From an uncultured Clostridia bacterium (lineage in GTDB: Bacteria; Bacillota; Clostridia; Christensenellales; Aristaeellaceae): 43,967 nucleotides of DNA. Both the position numbers and the translations under genes were made by a program. Positions within the stretch are counted from its first letter, which is position 1. Each line of letters begins with the position of its first letter. The DNA lies in the NCBI GenBank assembly GCA_946408995.1, contig CAMJUL010000030.1, forward strand, positions 1 through 43,967, given 5' to 3'. Shown piece by piece: positions 1 through 8,995 of this stretch. Below the pieces are notes generated by a model, which was not told the DNA's origin, searched no databases, and saw only the letters and a program-made list of their open reading frames with translations.

Positions 1-202
1 GTATCTGGAAAATTTCTCGGATATCCTTGACACGGGTCACTTCATAACAGGGGAATTAGACTTAAGACTGAAGAATGAAAAACCGGAACGAGCGGTCGCA
101 TGGCCCGGAGTGCAGCCTGGGACCCGTCATTCCACTCTCCACTCTCCACTCTTCACATTTCACATTAACCCCGTTCCCTAATCCCTAACCCCTTCCTAAA
201 TC
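1..202. repeat. Intergenic DNA with degenerate heptamer tandem repeats
   Basis: No gene is seen here. From about 131 to 206 the + strand can be cut into 7-base units: TCCACTC three times, TTCACAT twice, then looser units such as AATCCCT and AACCCCT. Read on the minus strand, the direction of the helicase gene that ends at 203, these are GAGTGGA and ATGTGAA units. No convincing terminator for that gene is visible; a 4-bp stem followed by five T (minus strand, near 78-96) is too weak to call. Confidence 0.55.
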
Positions 203-3200
203 CTACGCTTCAAAGAGGGCCAGGATATCCTTTTCCGTCAGCCGGGTGGGCATTTCCTCGCCGGGGGTGATCAGGCGGTCGAACATCTGGCGTTTGCGCT
301 CGCTCATCTTCAGCACCTGCTCCTCCACGGAGGAATGCATGATCAGCTTCCACACCTCCACCTTGCGGGTCTGGCCGATGCGGTGGGCCCTTCCGGTGGC
401 CTGTTCCTCCGCCGTCGGGTTCCACCAGGGATCATAATGGATCACCATATCCGCCCCGGTCAGGTTCAGGCCGGTCCCGCCGGCCTTCAGGCTGATCAGG
501 AACACCGACCCTTCCCCGTCATTGAACCGCCTCGTCAGGTCCAGGCGCTCCTCGGCGGGGGTGTCCCCGTCCAGGTACAGGGTGCTGTAGCCCTCCTCCG
601 CAAGTCTTTGGCGGATCAGGCGCAGCATGCTGGTAAACTGGCTGAACAGCAGGATCCGCCGCTTTCTGGCCACTGCCTCCGGCAGGATGTCCATCAGCAA
701 TTCCAGCTTTCCGCTGGCGCCGGTATACTCCTTCAAGCACAGCTGTGGATGGCAGCAGATTTCCCGAAGCTCCGTAATGGCGCTCAAAACCTCCCCGCGC
801 CCGCGGCCAAGGCCCTTTTCCGTCAGGATCTCCCGGACCCTCGCCCGTTTCTGCAGCAGGGACGCGTCGTAGATCTGCCGCTGCTCCTGGCTCATTTCCG
901 CCAGGATCACATGCTCCTGCTTTTCGGGCAGTTCCCCAAGCACATCCTTTTTGAGCCGGCGCATCAAAAACGGCCTGATGCGCAGCCGCAGACTTTCCTC
1001 GTCCCGGCCCTCTCCCCAGCGGCGCATATAATCGTTGTATTTGGGCAGATAGCCCGGGAGCACATAGTCAAACAGGCTCCACAGCTCCCCCGCGTGGTTT
1101 TCCATGGGCGTGCCCGTCAGGGCCACGCGGGTCTCTGCCTGCAGGCGGCGCACCGCATGGGCCCCCACGCTCTGGGCGTTTTTGACGTGCTGTGCCTCGT
1201 CCAAAACCGCGTAGCGGAAAAGGACCGGGGTCAGCAGGTCGATGTCCCGGCGGATCAGGGGGTAGGAGGTGATCACCACGTCCGGCCCGGACGACAGCCC
1301 GATCCGCTCGATCTGCTCCTTCCGCGCGGCCTGGTTTCCCCGGATCAGCATCACCTTCATGTCCGGCGCGAAGCGGTGGATCTCGCTCATCCAGTTGTAG
1401 GTCAGGGAGGTGGGCGCCACCACCAGGCAGGGCCGCTTTTCCTTTTCGTCCAGCCGGGACCGCTCCATGGCCGCGATCATCTGCACGGTTTTGCCAAGGC
1501 CCATTTCATCGGCCAGGATGCCCCCCAGGCCCATGCTGTGAAGGGCGCAAAGCCATTCGTAGCCCCGCTTCTGGTACTCCCGGAGCCCCTCCACGGGGGA
1601 GGGGGCGGGCACAAAGCGCATCTCCGTCAGGGCCCGCGTCCCCTCGTCCTCCTCCACGGGCAGCTGCTTTTCCCGGATCAGGGCGGTAAGATACGCCGCC
1701 CTGCAGGCCCCCAGGTCGTCCTCCCGGCCGGTGGCCTCCACGGCTTCCCCGACCTCCCGGGCCAGGTCCTGCCAGCCGGCGATCCCCTCCAGGTCTACGA
1801 AGCTTCCGTCCCTGAACCTGAAATACCTGCGGTTCCGCCGCAGGGCCTCCATCAGGGGCATAAGTTCCTCGATTTTCTCCTCCCCGTCGTATACCTCCAA
1901 TTGCAATTGACCGGAGGTGTATTTCAGGAAACCCCTCAGCCGCGGCCTGCGGACGGTGATTTTTTTGAAATCCCGGCTCATGTAGACCTCGGCGCTCTCC
2001 GAAAGGCGGACGGCGCCGCCGTTGATGAACTCCCAGATCCGGTCGTTGCCCCGCAGGTAGACCTTGCCGCCCTGTACGTGGAACCCATCCCGGGCCAGTT
2101 CGTCCAGGATCGCGTATTCCTTTTTCACGTCGCGGATCAGCAGCATCCGCGCCTCGTCCGTCCCGGAGGCGAAGGGATCCAGCTCCGTTTCCCCATAGCG
2201 GAACGCCGTCCGGCAGGTAATGTCGCCCCCCTCCTGGTCCAGGTAGACGCGGGCGTCCAGGGGCAGGCGGGTCATTTTCTTTTCCAGTTCCTCCCCCAGG
2301 ACCACGTTTTTCCCCGCCAGCAGGGCAGGGAACAGCTCCGAAAGCACCCGGGGCGTATCCCCCTGCGCAAAAATGAAAAGCGCCTTTCCGGACCGGTGAT
2401 ACCGGCTCAGCACCCGAAGAAGCCTGCGGTCCTTTTCCGGCACATGGACCACGCACCCGTCGGCCCACATGTATTCCCCGTCCCTGGTCACCTCCCGCAG
2501 GTCCCGGGGGACCTGACAGGTCAATCGCAGCTCCCTGAAGGACCCGGTCAGCTGAAAGGTCAAATTGGTATCCAGGTCGGCGATGCCCTCCACCGTCCGG
2601 CTTTCCTCGCCGTACCTGAGCTCAAATTCCATTTCCCGAAGGGCGTCCAGCACCCGCCGCGCCGCCCGGGGCTTCAGGCGTACCACCCGGGCCGCGGGCC
2701 CGGTCTCCATGGGCTCCGGATTCTGCTCATACAGGTCCGCCAGCACATCCAGGAGGGCTTCCTCCTTTTCCCCGAAGCGCATCCACCGGGGCTGATAGGT
2801 AAAACCCTTTCCAAAGGGGATCTCCTCCCCCGTTTCCCGGGCCTGCAGAAAGCGCGGGATGGAACGGACCACATACAGCCTTTCCTCCCCGGCCTTCAGG
2901 GCGATAAAGCATGCGCCGTTCTGGAAGAGAAGCACCGGCCGGAGCAGCACCCGGTCCGCCACCGGAAGGGCGGAAGCCACCGCGTCCAGCAGCGCGGGAG
3001 CGCCGGATTCCATCAGGCTGCGCTCCATTTCCTGGATGGATCCGTCCGCCCCCGCCGCAAGCATCGCCGCCACGCAGTGCCCGCAGTCCGCCCGTCCGCA
3101 GTCACATTCCGGCCCCAGCGGGGTCACGGTCACCTGATAAGTCCGGTCGTCCACAACGGTATACAAGGCCTCGGTTTCCGTGCGTTTTCTTTCGCGTACC

Positions 3201-3280
3201 ATGGCCCTGCGGTAAAGGGAGACGCCCAGGGCGTATTCCTTCTCCCCGGCTTCCTCCCGAATGGTCTCAATGGATAGCAT
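203..3280 (-). CDS. SWIM zinc-finger SNF2-family helicase/ATPase
   Basis: Predicted ATP-driven DNA translocase of the bacterial SNF2/RapA-like group, about 1025 residues. Near the N-terminus a SWIM motif is visible (C59-D-C61, then C66-G-H68), a likely zinc and nucleic-acid binding element. A long poorly conserved middle part follows. The C-terminal 430 residues carry the two RecA-like lobes: Walker A in DEMGLGKT, a DEAQH box (Walker B), LTGTPMENH (motif III) and the QATGRAHRIGQ motif VI. The start at 3280 is chosen because GGGAGG lies 5-6 bases upstream; the longer frame to 3343 has no ribosome site. The gene is monocistronic and divergent from the PurF-like gene. The family is usually linked to chromatin-like remodelling, transcription recycling or repair, but the exact role of SWIM-SNF2 proteins in Clostridia is not established. 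Confidence 0.9.
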   Translation of the reverse strand: MLSIETIREEAGEKEYALGVSLYRRAMVRERKRTETEALYTVVDDRTYQVTVTPLGPECDCGRADCGHCVAAMLAAGADGSIQEMERSLMESGAPALLDAVASALPVADRVLLRPVLLFQNGACFIALKAGEERLYVVRSIPRFLQARETGEEIPFGKGFTYQPRWMRFGEKEEALLDVLADLYEQNPEPMETGPAARVVRLKPRAARRVLDALREMEFELRYGEESRTVEGIADLDTNLTFQLTGSFRELRLTCQVPRDLREVTRDGEYMWADGCVVHVPEKDRRLLRVLSRYHRSGKALFIFAQGDTPRVLSELFPALLAGKNVVLGEELEKKMTRLPLDARVYLDQEGGDITCRTAFRYGETELDPFASGTDEARMLLIRDVKKEYAILDELARDGFHVQGGKVYLRGNDRIWEFINGGAVRLSESAEVYMSRDFKKITVRRPRLRGFLKYTSGQLQLEVYDGEEKIEELMPLMEALRRNRRYFRFRDGSFVDLEGIAGWQDLAREVGEAVEATGREDDLGACRAAYLTALIREKQLPVEEDEGTRALTEMRFVPAPSPVEGLREYQKRGYEWLCALHSMGLGGILADEMGLGKTVQMIAAMERSRLDEKEKRPCLVVAPTSLTYNWMSEIHRFAPDMKVMLIRGNQAARKEQIERIGLSSGPDVVITSYPLIRRDIDLLTPVLFRYAVLDEAQHVKNAQSVGAHAVRRLQAETRVALTGTPMENHAGELWSLFDYVLPGYLPKYNDYMRRWGEGRDEESLRLRIRPFLMRRLKKDVLGELPEKQEHVILAEMSQEQRQIYDASLLQKRARVREILTEKGLGRGRGEVLSAITELREICCHPQLCLKEYTGASGKLELLMDILPEAVARKRRILLFSQFTSMLRLIRQRLAEEGYSTLYLDGDTPAEERLDLTRRFNDGEGSVFLISLKAGGTGLNLTGADMVIHYDPWWNPTAEEQATGRAHRIGQTRKVEVWKLIMHSSVEEQVLKMSERKRQMFDRLITPGEEMPTRLTEKDILALFEA

Positions 3281-3464
3281 GCGTCCTCCCTGCCGCGGCC
3301 AGCCCGCGGTCCGTAAGTCCTCCGGCGCCCAAAAAAGGCGCATTTTGGTTCAATTCGCCGTGCCAAAGCGTTCTCCTGCTTCCCCGCGCTGTTTTTTCCG
3401 TCCGGTCTTCCGTGCTTCCGGGGGCCTTCCGTGCAAGGACCATCCGCGGCTTTTTTCTGTTTTT

Positions 3465-3500
3465 CCAAACGATTTTTCAATATTTTTTCTTTTCGTTTGG
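3465..3500. repeat. 8-bp inverted repeat in the helicase/PurF-like divergent region
   Basis: CCAAACGA (3465-3472) and TCGTTTGG (3493-3500) are perfect inverted copies 20 bases apart in an AT-rich stretch. The right arm lies over the place where a -35 element for the PurF-like promoter should be, so it could be an operator; it could also be a hairpin. The arms do not match the purE inverted repeat. Confidence 0.4.
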
Positions 3501-3509
3501 TTTTTCCTG

Positions 3510-3546
3510 TGCTATACTGTCTCCCGTGTTGCCGAATGTACGGCAA
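3510..3546 (+). promoter_or_regulatory. Promoter of the PurF-like gene (extended -10) with downstream palindrome
   Basis: TGCTATACT at 3510-3518 is an extended -10 element (TGN before TATACT); no good -35 is seen at 16-18 bases, which fits extended -10 promoters. Just after it, TTGCCG (3529-3534) and CGGCAA (3541-3546) form an inverted repeat around the expected transcript start, a possible operator or 5' hairpin. The ribosome site GGAGG precedes the ATG at 3562. Confidence 0.55.
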
Positions 3547-3561
3547 TAGAATGGAGGATTC

Positions 3562-4977
3562 ATGAGCGGTTTTTTTGCGTCAGCCCTTCGGACAGACTGT
3601 GTGTTCGACCTTTTTTTCGGCACCGATTACCATTCCCACCTGGGTACACGCCGGGCAGGCATGGCGGTCTTTGGGGAGGAAGGCTTCAACCGGGCCATCC
3701 ACAACATTGAGAATTCCCCCTTCCGCACCAAATTCGAGCATGACGTACACGAGATGAAGGGGACCATGGGCATCGGCATCATTTCCGATTACGAGCCCCA
3801 GCCGTTGATCGTGCGCAGCCATCACGGCACCTACGCCATCGCCACCGTTGGAAAGATCAACAACATCGACGAACTGACAAAGGAGATCATTCATTCCTCC
3901 GCCGCCCACTTTATGGAGATGTCCAGCGGCGTCATCAACGCCACGGAGCTGGTAGCCGCGCTGATCAACCGGCAGGACAACCTGATCGACGGCATCCGCT
4001 ATGCCCAAAGCCGCATTGACGGATCCCTGACCCTGCTCCTTTTGACCCCCCGGGGCATTTACTGCGCCAGGGACCGTCTGGGCCGCACCCCCCTTGTCAT
4101 CGGCAAAAAGGAAGAGGGCTTCTGCGCCAGCTTCGAGTCCTTCGCCTACCTGAACCTGGGCTACCACGACTACCGGGAGCTGGGCCCCGGCGAGATCGAC
4201 ATTCTGACCCCGGAGGGGGTAACGGTGCTCTGCCCGCCCGGCGACAAAATGCGCATCTGTACCTTCCTTTGGGTCTATTACGGCTACCCCTCCAGCCGGT
4301 ACGAGGGGGTCAGCGTGGAGGGCATGCGCTGCCGCTGCGGCCAGGAAATGGCCAAGCGGGACCATATTTCCCCGGAGGACGCCGACAGCGTCGCCGGCGT
4401 GCCGGATTCCGGCACCGCCCACGCCATCGGCTACGCCAATGAAAGCGGTATTCCCTTCTCCCGCCCCTTCATCAAATACACCCCCACCTGGCCCAGGTCC
4501 TTTATGCCCACCATGCAGAGCAACCGGGACTTGATCGCCCGGATGAAGCTCATCCCGGTGCACGAGCTCATTCAGGGCCGCCGCCTTCTTCTGATCGATG
4601 ATTCCATCGTCCGGGGCACCCAGCTGAGGGAAACCACGGCCTTCCTGTACGAGAGCGGCGCCCGGGAGGTGCACGTCCGTCCCGCCTGCCCGCCCATCCT
4701 GTTCGGATGCAAATACATCAACTTCTCCCGCTCCAACAGCGACATGGAGCTGATCGCCCGCCGCATCATCAGCCAGGAAGAGGGCGGGGACGTGGACCGC
4801 TCCGTTTTGGAGGATTACTGCTGCCCGGACTCCTCCCGCTACCACAAAATGCTGGAGATCATGCGGGAGCGCATGGGCTTTACCAGCCTCGCTTTCAACC
4901 GGCTGGACGATATGATCCGGGCCATCGGCCTGGACGAAGACCGGCTTTGCACCTACTGCTGGAACGGCCGGGAATGA
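3562..4977 (+). CDS. PurF-like amidophosphoribosyltransferase paralogue lacking catalytic Cys1
   Basis: A 471-residue homologue of glutamine-PRPP amidotransferase, the enzyme that makes phosphoribosylamine. The phosphoribosyltransferase half looks intact: VPDSGTAHAIGY (280-291) and the PRPP loop IDDSIVRGTQ (345-354). Cysteines at 233, 383, 463 and 466 sit where the Bacillus-type enzyme holds its 4Fe-4S cluster, ending in CTYC. The glutaminase half is abnormal: the chain starts MSGFF, not MCGI, so the Ntn nucleophile Cys is Ser (codon AGC), and the HNGN oxyanion segment reads TVGK near residue 96. It therefore probably cannot hydrolyse glutamine in the normal way. From memory, Cys-less paralogues of this type (often starting MGGFF) exist in Clostridia and Bacteroidetes. 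Single-gene unit with its own promoter and terminator, 25 kb from the other pur genes. Ammonia use or a non-canonical role is inference. Confidence 0.85.
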   Translation: MSGFFASALRTDCVFDLFFGTDYHSHLGTRRAGMAVFGEEGFNRAIHNIENSPFRTKFEHDVHEMKGTMGIGIISDYEPQPLIVRSHHGTYAIATVGKINNIDELTKEIIHSSAAHFMEMSSGVINATELVAALINRQDNLIDGIRYAQSRIDGSLTLLLLTPRGIYCARDRLGRTPLVIGKKEEGFCASFESFAYLNLGYHDYRELGPGEIDILTPEGVTVLCPPGDKMRICTFLWVYYGYPSSRYEGVSVEGMRCRCGQEMAKRDHISPEDADSVAGVPDSGTAHAIGYANESGIPFSRPFIKYTPTWPRSFMPTMQSNRDLIARMKLIPVHELIQGRRLLLIDDSIVRGTQLRETTAFLYESGAREVHVRPACPPILFGCKYINFSRSNSDMELIARRIISQEEGGDVDRSVLEDYCCPDSSRYHKMLEIMRERMGFTSLAFNRLDDMIRAIGLDEDRLCTYCWNGRE

Positions 4978-4992
4978 CCCCCTGTCGATTTC

Positions 4993-5026
4993 AAAAGGAC
5001 TGCGGAATCCATACCGCAGTCCTTTT
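4993..5026. terminator. Bidirectional rho-independent terminator
   Basis: A 13-bp stem, AAAAGGACTGCGG and its complement, closes an 8-base loop. T-rich sequence follows on the + strand and the A run serves as a T run on the minus strand, so it can end both the PurF-like gene (+) and the converging alcohol dehydrogenase gene (-). Confidence 0.9.
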
Positions 5027-5059
5027 GCTTGTTGGGTCCATCCGCCTGACACGGGCCGT

Positions 5060-6238
5060 TTACCGGCTGGCCCTGTATATGGCCAGCATGTCCTCCTCGT
5101 TGAGCACCCGGGCCGAGCCCTTGGCGCCGCCGACCCCCACCGCACACTTGTGGGCCATGGTCCTAAGATCCTCCTCCGTCGCAGTGATCCCCAGTTCCCT
5201 GAGATTCGTGGGCATATTCATCCTGCGGAAAAAATCCTCCAGGGCCCGGATGCCCTTCAGGGCGATCTCCTCGTCGGTGCCCTCCACGGGGACGTCCATG
5301 ACGTTGACGGCGAACCGTCTGAACCGGGGCAGGCAGTTCTGATAAACGTATCTTGCCCAGCTTCCCCACAGCGCCGCGAGGCCCGCCCCATGGGCCACGT
5401 CAAACAGGCCGCCCAGCTCATGCTCCAGCTTGTGGGTCATCCAGTCCCCGCCGTCGTTTCCGCAGCCCGTCAGCCCGTTGTGGGAGAGGCTTCCCGCCCA
5501 CATGACCTCCGCCCGCGCGTCGTAATTCATCGGGTCCGCTTTCAGGATCAGCGCGTTTTTGATCACCGTGCGCAGAAGGCCCTCCGCCAGAGCGTCGGTC
5601 ATCTCCATGTTGCCGCCGTTGGTAAAGTACCTCTCCAGGGTATGCATCAGGATGTCGGTGCAGCCGCAGGCGGTCTGGTAGTCCGGCAGCGTCATGGTCA
5701 GTTCCGGATCCATAATGGCGAATTTCGGCCGGCCATAATCGCTGCTGTAGCCGCGCTTCACCAGCCCCTCCTCCCGGGTAATAACGGAGGAATCGCTCAT
5801 TTCGCTGCCGGTGGCGGCGATGGTCACGATCACCCCCAGCGGCAGGCAGGCCTTGGCCTTGCGCCTGTAGTCGTAAAAATCCCAGACGTCCCCCTCGTTG
5901 GTCACGCCATAGCCGATGGCCTTCGCCGAATCGATCGCGCTGCCGCCGCCTACCGCCAGAAGGAAATCAACGCCCTCCCGTTTGCACAGTTCAATGCCCT
6001 CGTAAACCAGCTTCAAACGCGGGTTGGGCACCGCGCCCCCCAGGGTAAGATAGGAGATCCCGTTTTCCTCCAAAAGGTCCGTCACCCGTTTGAGCAGCCC
6101 GGAGCGGATGACGCTGCCGCCCCCGTAATGGATCAAAACCTTGCTGCCGCCAAATTCCCGGATCAGCTCCGCCGTCCGCGCCTCCGCTCCCCGGCCAAAG
6201 ACCACCTTGGTGGGGGTGTAATACTGAAATCCAAACAT
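5060..6238 (-). CDS. Iron-containing alcohol dehydrogenase (butanol dehydrogenase-like)
   Basis: 392-residue member of the Fe-ADH superfamily, closest in look to the BdhA/YqhD group of NADPH-dependent aldehyde reductases. Visible are the nucleotide-binding GGGSAIDSAK (97-106), the ATGSEMS segment (142-148), and metal ligands Asp195, His199, His269 and His283 in the family's D-3-H and H-13-H spacing (HELGGLFDVAHG). It would interconvert alcohols and aldehydes in the cytosol, in fermentation or aldehyde detoxification; the substrate cannot be told. The start at 6238 follows AGGAGG by 8 bases, and the chain MFGFQYYTPTKVVFG is typical of the family. It stands alone on the minus strand, between the PurF-like gene and copA. 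Its promoter has the 19-base spacer seen at MerR-controlled promoters. Confidence 0.93.
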   Translation of the reverse strand: MFGFQYYTPTKVVFGRGAEARTAELIREFGGSKVLIHYGGGSVIRSGLLKRVTDLLEENGISYLTLGGAVPNPRLKLVYEGIELCKREGVDFLLAVGGGSAIDSAKAIGYGVTNEGDVWDFYDYRRKAKACLPLGVIVTIAATGSEMSDSSVITREEGLVKRGYSSDYGRPKFAIMDPELTMTLPDYQTACGCTDILMHTLERYFTNGGNMEMTDALAEGLLRTVIKNALILKADPMNYDARAEVMWAGSLSHNGLTGCGNDGGDWMTHKLEHELGGLFDVAHGAGLAALWGSWARYVYQNCLPRFRRFAVNVMDVPVEGTDEEIALKGIRALEDFFRRMNMPTNLRELGITATEEDLRTMAHKCAVGVGGAKGSARVLNEEDMLAIYRASR

Positions 6239-6294
6239 CACCCAAATCCTCCTGTCCTGGCAAACGCTCTGAAATACGGTCCGTCCCTGACTGC

Positions 6295-6325
6295 AGGATA
6301 CCACTTAGTGCGGGCTTGAAGTCAA
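6295..6325 (-). promoter_or_regulatory. Putative adh promoter with 19-bp spacer (MerR-type layout)
   Basis: On the minus strand TTGACT (6325-6320) is followed after 19 bases by TATCCT (6300-6295). Long spacers with an operator between -35 and -10 are the hallmark of MerR-family control. Inside lies a partial dyad, ACTT...AAGT with further matching G/C (6303-6322). No merR gene is in the window, so this is a layout-based guess. Confidence 0.4.
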
Positions 6326-6345
6326 GCATTTCTTTGGGGCCTTTC

Positions 6346-6377
6346 AAAAAAGGCGGCGCGAATGGGATCGCGCCGCC
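6346..6377 (-). terminator. Terminator of the csoR-copA operon
   Basis: On the minus strand a perfect 10-bp GC stem (GGCGGCGCGA / TCGCGCCGCC) with a 6-base loop is followed by six T. It lies 14 bases past the copA stop. Confidence 0.93.
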
Positions 6378-6391
6378 TGCCCGGCCGGGCC

Positions 6392-6604
6392 TCAGCCCTC
6401 CACCGCTACCACGGTGTAGTCCTTGTCTTCCACCGCTTTTTTCAGAAGGCTGCTGTCCACATCCTTCTCCAGGGTCACCACGGCCGTGCCCTTCTCATGG
6501 CTCACCTGGGCCTGGACGACCCCGTCCAGCTGCTCCAGGGCCTTCTTCACCGTCGCCTCGCAGTGTCCGCACATCATGCCTTCGATCTTCAGGGTCTTTG
6601 TCAT
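6392..6604 (-). other. Possible internal start giving a free CopZ-like chaperone
   Basis: An in-frame ATG at 6604 (codon 791 of copA) begins exactly at the C-terminal metal domain, [15 protein letters not shown], and would yield a 70-residue protein of normal CopZ length. AAAGGAAG lies about 9-10 bases upstream. Whether ribosomes start here is unknown; the fused form is certain, the free form is inference. Confidence 0.35.
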
Positions 6605-8974
6605 CGTCTTTTCTTCCTTTCCGCTGACTGTGTCAGCCGTTTCCGGGTCCCCCACGGGGAGGAGCCTTCCGTTCTCCGTCTTCACCGGGTTCCGCAGCCT
6701 GCGGTCCCGGGAGGGATCATGGATCTTTTTCAGGTTCAGCCGCAGGGCGTTGCTGACCACGCAGAAGCTGCTCAGGCTCATGGCCGCCGCGCCGAACATG
6801 GGGTTCATGGTGATCCCAAGGGAGGTGTACACCCCCGCCGCCGCCGGGATCAGAAGGGTATTGTAGAACAGCGCCCAGAACAGGTTCTCCAGGATGTTCC
6901 GGTAGGCCGCGCGGCTCAGCCGAACCGCGGCGCTGACGTCGGTCAGGCGGTTTTTCATCAGCACCACGTCCGCAGCGTCCACAGCCACGTCGGTCCCCGC
7001 GCCGATGGCGATCCCGATGTCCGCCCGGGTCAGGGCCGGGGCGTCGTTGATGCCGTCCCCCACCATGGCCACCTTCCCGTAAGCCTTCAGGCGGCGGATG
7101 ACCTCCTCCTTGCCCTCCGGCAGGACGCCGGCGATCACCTCATCCACACCGGCCTGCCGGCCGATGGCCTCCGCGGTGCGCGGATTGTCCCCGGTGAGCA
7201 TCACCACATGGATGCCCATGTTCTTCATCTGCCGGATCGCCTCGGCGCTGTCCGGCTTGATGCGGTCCGCCACGGCGACAAGTCCCAGGAGCTTTCCGTC
7301 CGCGGAAAAAGCCAGGGGCGTTTTCCCCTCCGCGGCCAGGCGGTCCGCCGCCTCCAGCATCTCCCGCGGGAAGGAGACCGTCCCGCGCATGAACCTGACG
7401 CTTCCTCCCCGGACCCTGTGCCCCCGGACAACGCCTTCCAGGCCGCTGCCGGGCAGCGCCCGAAAGTCCTCCGCCTCCGGCGGGGAAGGCATCCGGGCCT
7501 CCCCGGCGTACCTCAGCACGGCCTTCCCCAGGGGATGCTCGCTCTTTTTTTCCAGGGCGCAGGCGTATTCAAGCAGCGTCCTCCCGGTCACGCCGGGAGA
7601 TGGAAGCACCTCGTCCACCGCCATCTCCCCGCTGGTGATGGTGCCCGTCTTGTCCAGGGCGCAGATCCGGATGTTTCCGCATTCCTGCAGGGCCTCCGCC
7701 GTTTTGAACAGGATGCCCTCCCGGGCCCCCACGCCGTTGCCCACCATAATGGCCACCGGGGTCGCAAGCCCCAGGGCGCAGGGGCAGGAAACCACCAGCA
7801 CCGTAATGCCCCGGGCCAGGGCATATCCCACCTCGGCCCCAAGGCAAAGCCACACCAGGAAGGTCAGGACCGCCACGGCCATGACGCAGGGCACGAAAAC
7901 CCCGCTGATCCGATCCGCCAGCCGGGCCACCGGGGCCTTGGTGGCCGCCGCGTCGCTGACCAGGCGGATGATCTGGCTCAGGGTCGTATCCTCCCCCACC
8001 CGGGTGGCCCGGCAGCGCAGGAAGCCGCTCTGGTTCAGCGTGGCCGATGACACCCGGCTGCCCGCCTCCTTGTCCACAGGCACGCTTTCCCCGGTCAGGG
8101 CCGATTCGTCGACCGCGCTGAAGCCGTCCAGCACCACCCCGTCTGCCGGGATGTTCTCCCCGGGGCGGACGAGGAAAACGTCCCCCTCCCGGACCTCGGC
8201 CACCGGGACGGTTTCCTCCCGGCCCTCCCGCTCTACCCGGGCGGTCTTGGGCGCCAGCTTCATCAGGCCTTTCAGGGCGCTGGTGGTCTTGCCCTTGGAA
8301 TGGCTTTCCAGCATCTTGCCCACCGTGATCAGCGCCAGGATCATGGCGGAGGACTCAAAGTAGAATTCCATCATCAGCCCATGGGCCTTTTCCATGTCCC
8401 CGTCCGTCACGGCCCGGGTCATCAGGAACAGGATCACCGTGGAATAGACAAAGCCGGCCGCGCTGCCCAGGGCGATCAGGGTATCCATATTCGGGCTCCC
8501 ATGGGCCAGGCTTTTAAAACCCGATACGAAGAACCGCCGGTTGATGATCATGACCGGAATGCAAAGGAGCAGCTGGACAAGGCCCAGGGCCATGGGATTG
8601 CCCCTGAAAAAGGCGGGCATCGGCAGCCCCCACATGTGCCCCATGGAAAAAAACATCAGCACCAGCAGAAAGCCCACCGAAAGGATCAGCCGCCTTTTCA
8701 GCTTCGGGGTTTCGGTATCCTTCAGGGCCTCCTCCTCCCGGGCCATCGCGTCCGCGGCGCTTTCCTTCCCGGAGGCGTCCTTCAGCCGGGCGCCATAGCC
8801 GGCCTCCTCCACGGCTCGGATCACCGCCGAAGGATCCGCCGAGCCCTCCACGCCCATGGAATTCGTCAATAGGCTGACCGAGCAGGAAGAAACGCCCTGC
8901 ACCTTGGATACCGCTTTCTCCACCCGTGCCTGACAGGCAGCGCAGCTCATTCCGGTCACCTGATACTGTTTCAT
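6392..8974 (-). CDS. copA: Copper-exporting P1B-type ATPase CopA with C-terminal CopZ-like domain
   Basis: 860-residue membrane pump that exports Cu(I) using ATP. In order: an N-terminal heavy-metal domain with GMSCAAC (Cys11, Cys14); transmembrane helices; the actuator TGES near 291; the membrane metal site CPC near 395, preceded by [11 protein letters not shown]; the phosphorylation motif DKTGT near 441; the SEHPLG signature; GDGINDAP near 638; two final helices. After a linker, a second metal domain with GMMCGHC (from residue 791) ends the protein. This last part is the size of a free CopZ chaperone. The start at 8974 follows GGGAGGAAG. The gene lies 21 bases after csoR and shares its copper-controlled promoter. 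CPC rather than other signatures favours copper or silver over zinc. Confidence 0.96.
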   Translation of the reverse strand: MKQYQVTGMSCAACQARVEKAVSKVQGVSSCSVSLLTNSMGVEGSADPSAVIRAVEEAGYGARLKDASGKESAADAMAREEEALKDTETPKLKRRLILSVGFLLVLMFFSMGHMWGLPMPAFFRGNPMALGLVQLLLCIPVMIINRRFFVSGFKSLAHGSPNMDTLIALGSAAGFVYSTVILFLMTRAVTDGDMEKAHGLMMEFYFESSAMILALITVGKMLESHSKGKTTSALKGLMKLAPKTARVEREGREETVPVAEVREGDVFLVRPGENIPADGVVLDGFSAVDESALTGESVPVDKEAGSRVSSATLNQSGFLRCRATRVGEDTTLSQIIRLVSDAAATKAPVARLADRISGVFVPCVMAVAVLTFLVWLCLGAEVGYALARGITVLVVSCPCALGLATPVAIMVGNGVGAREGILFKTAEALQECGNIRICALDKTGTITSGEMAVDEVLPSPGVTGRTLLEYACALEKKSEHPLGKAVLRYAGEARMPSPPEAEDFRALPGSGLEGVVRGHRVRGGSVRFMRGTVSFPREMLEAADRLAAEGKTPLAFSADGKLLGLVAVADRIKPDSAEAIRQMKNMGIHVVMLTGDNPRTAEAIGRQAGVDEVIAGVLPEGKEEVIRRLKAYGKVAMVGDGINDAPALTRADIGIAIGAGTDVAVDAADVVLMKNRLTDVSAAVRLSRAAYRNILENLFWALFYNTLLIPAAAGVYTSLGITMNPMFGAAAMSLSSFCVVSNALRLNLKKIHDPSRDRRLRNPVKTENGRLLPVGDPETADTVSGKEEKTMTKTLKIEGMMCGHCEATVKKALEQLDGVVQAQVSHEKGTAVVTLEKDVDSSLLKKAVEDKDYTVVAVEG

Positions 8975-8995
8975 CGGTCTTTCTTCCTCCCGGGA

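Noticed and set aside
335-3277. 980-codon open frame on the + strand opposite the SNF2 gene
   Set aside because: Shadow of a GC-rich gene; composition is proline- and histidine-rich, no ribosome site, and the minus frame has clear helicase motifs.
3281-3343. Longer N-terminus of the SNF2 protein starting at 3343
   Set aside because: No ribosome site at 3343, while GGGAGG sits properly before the ATG at 3280.
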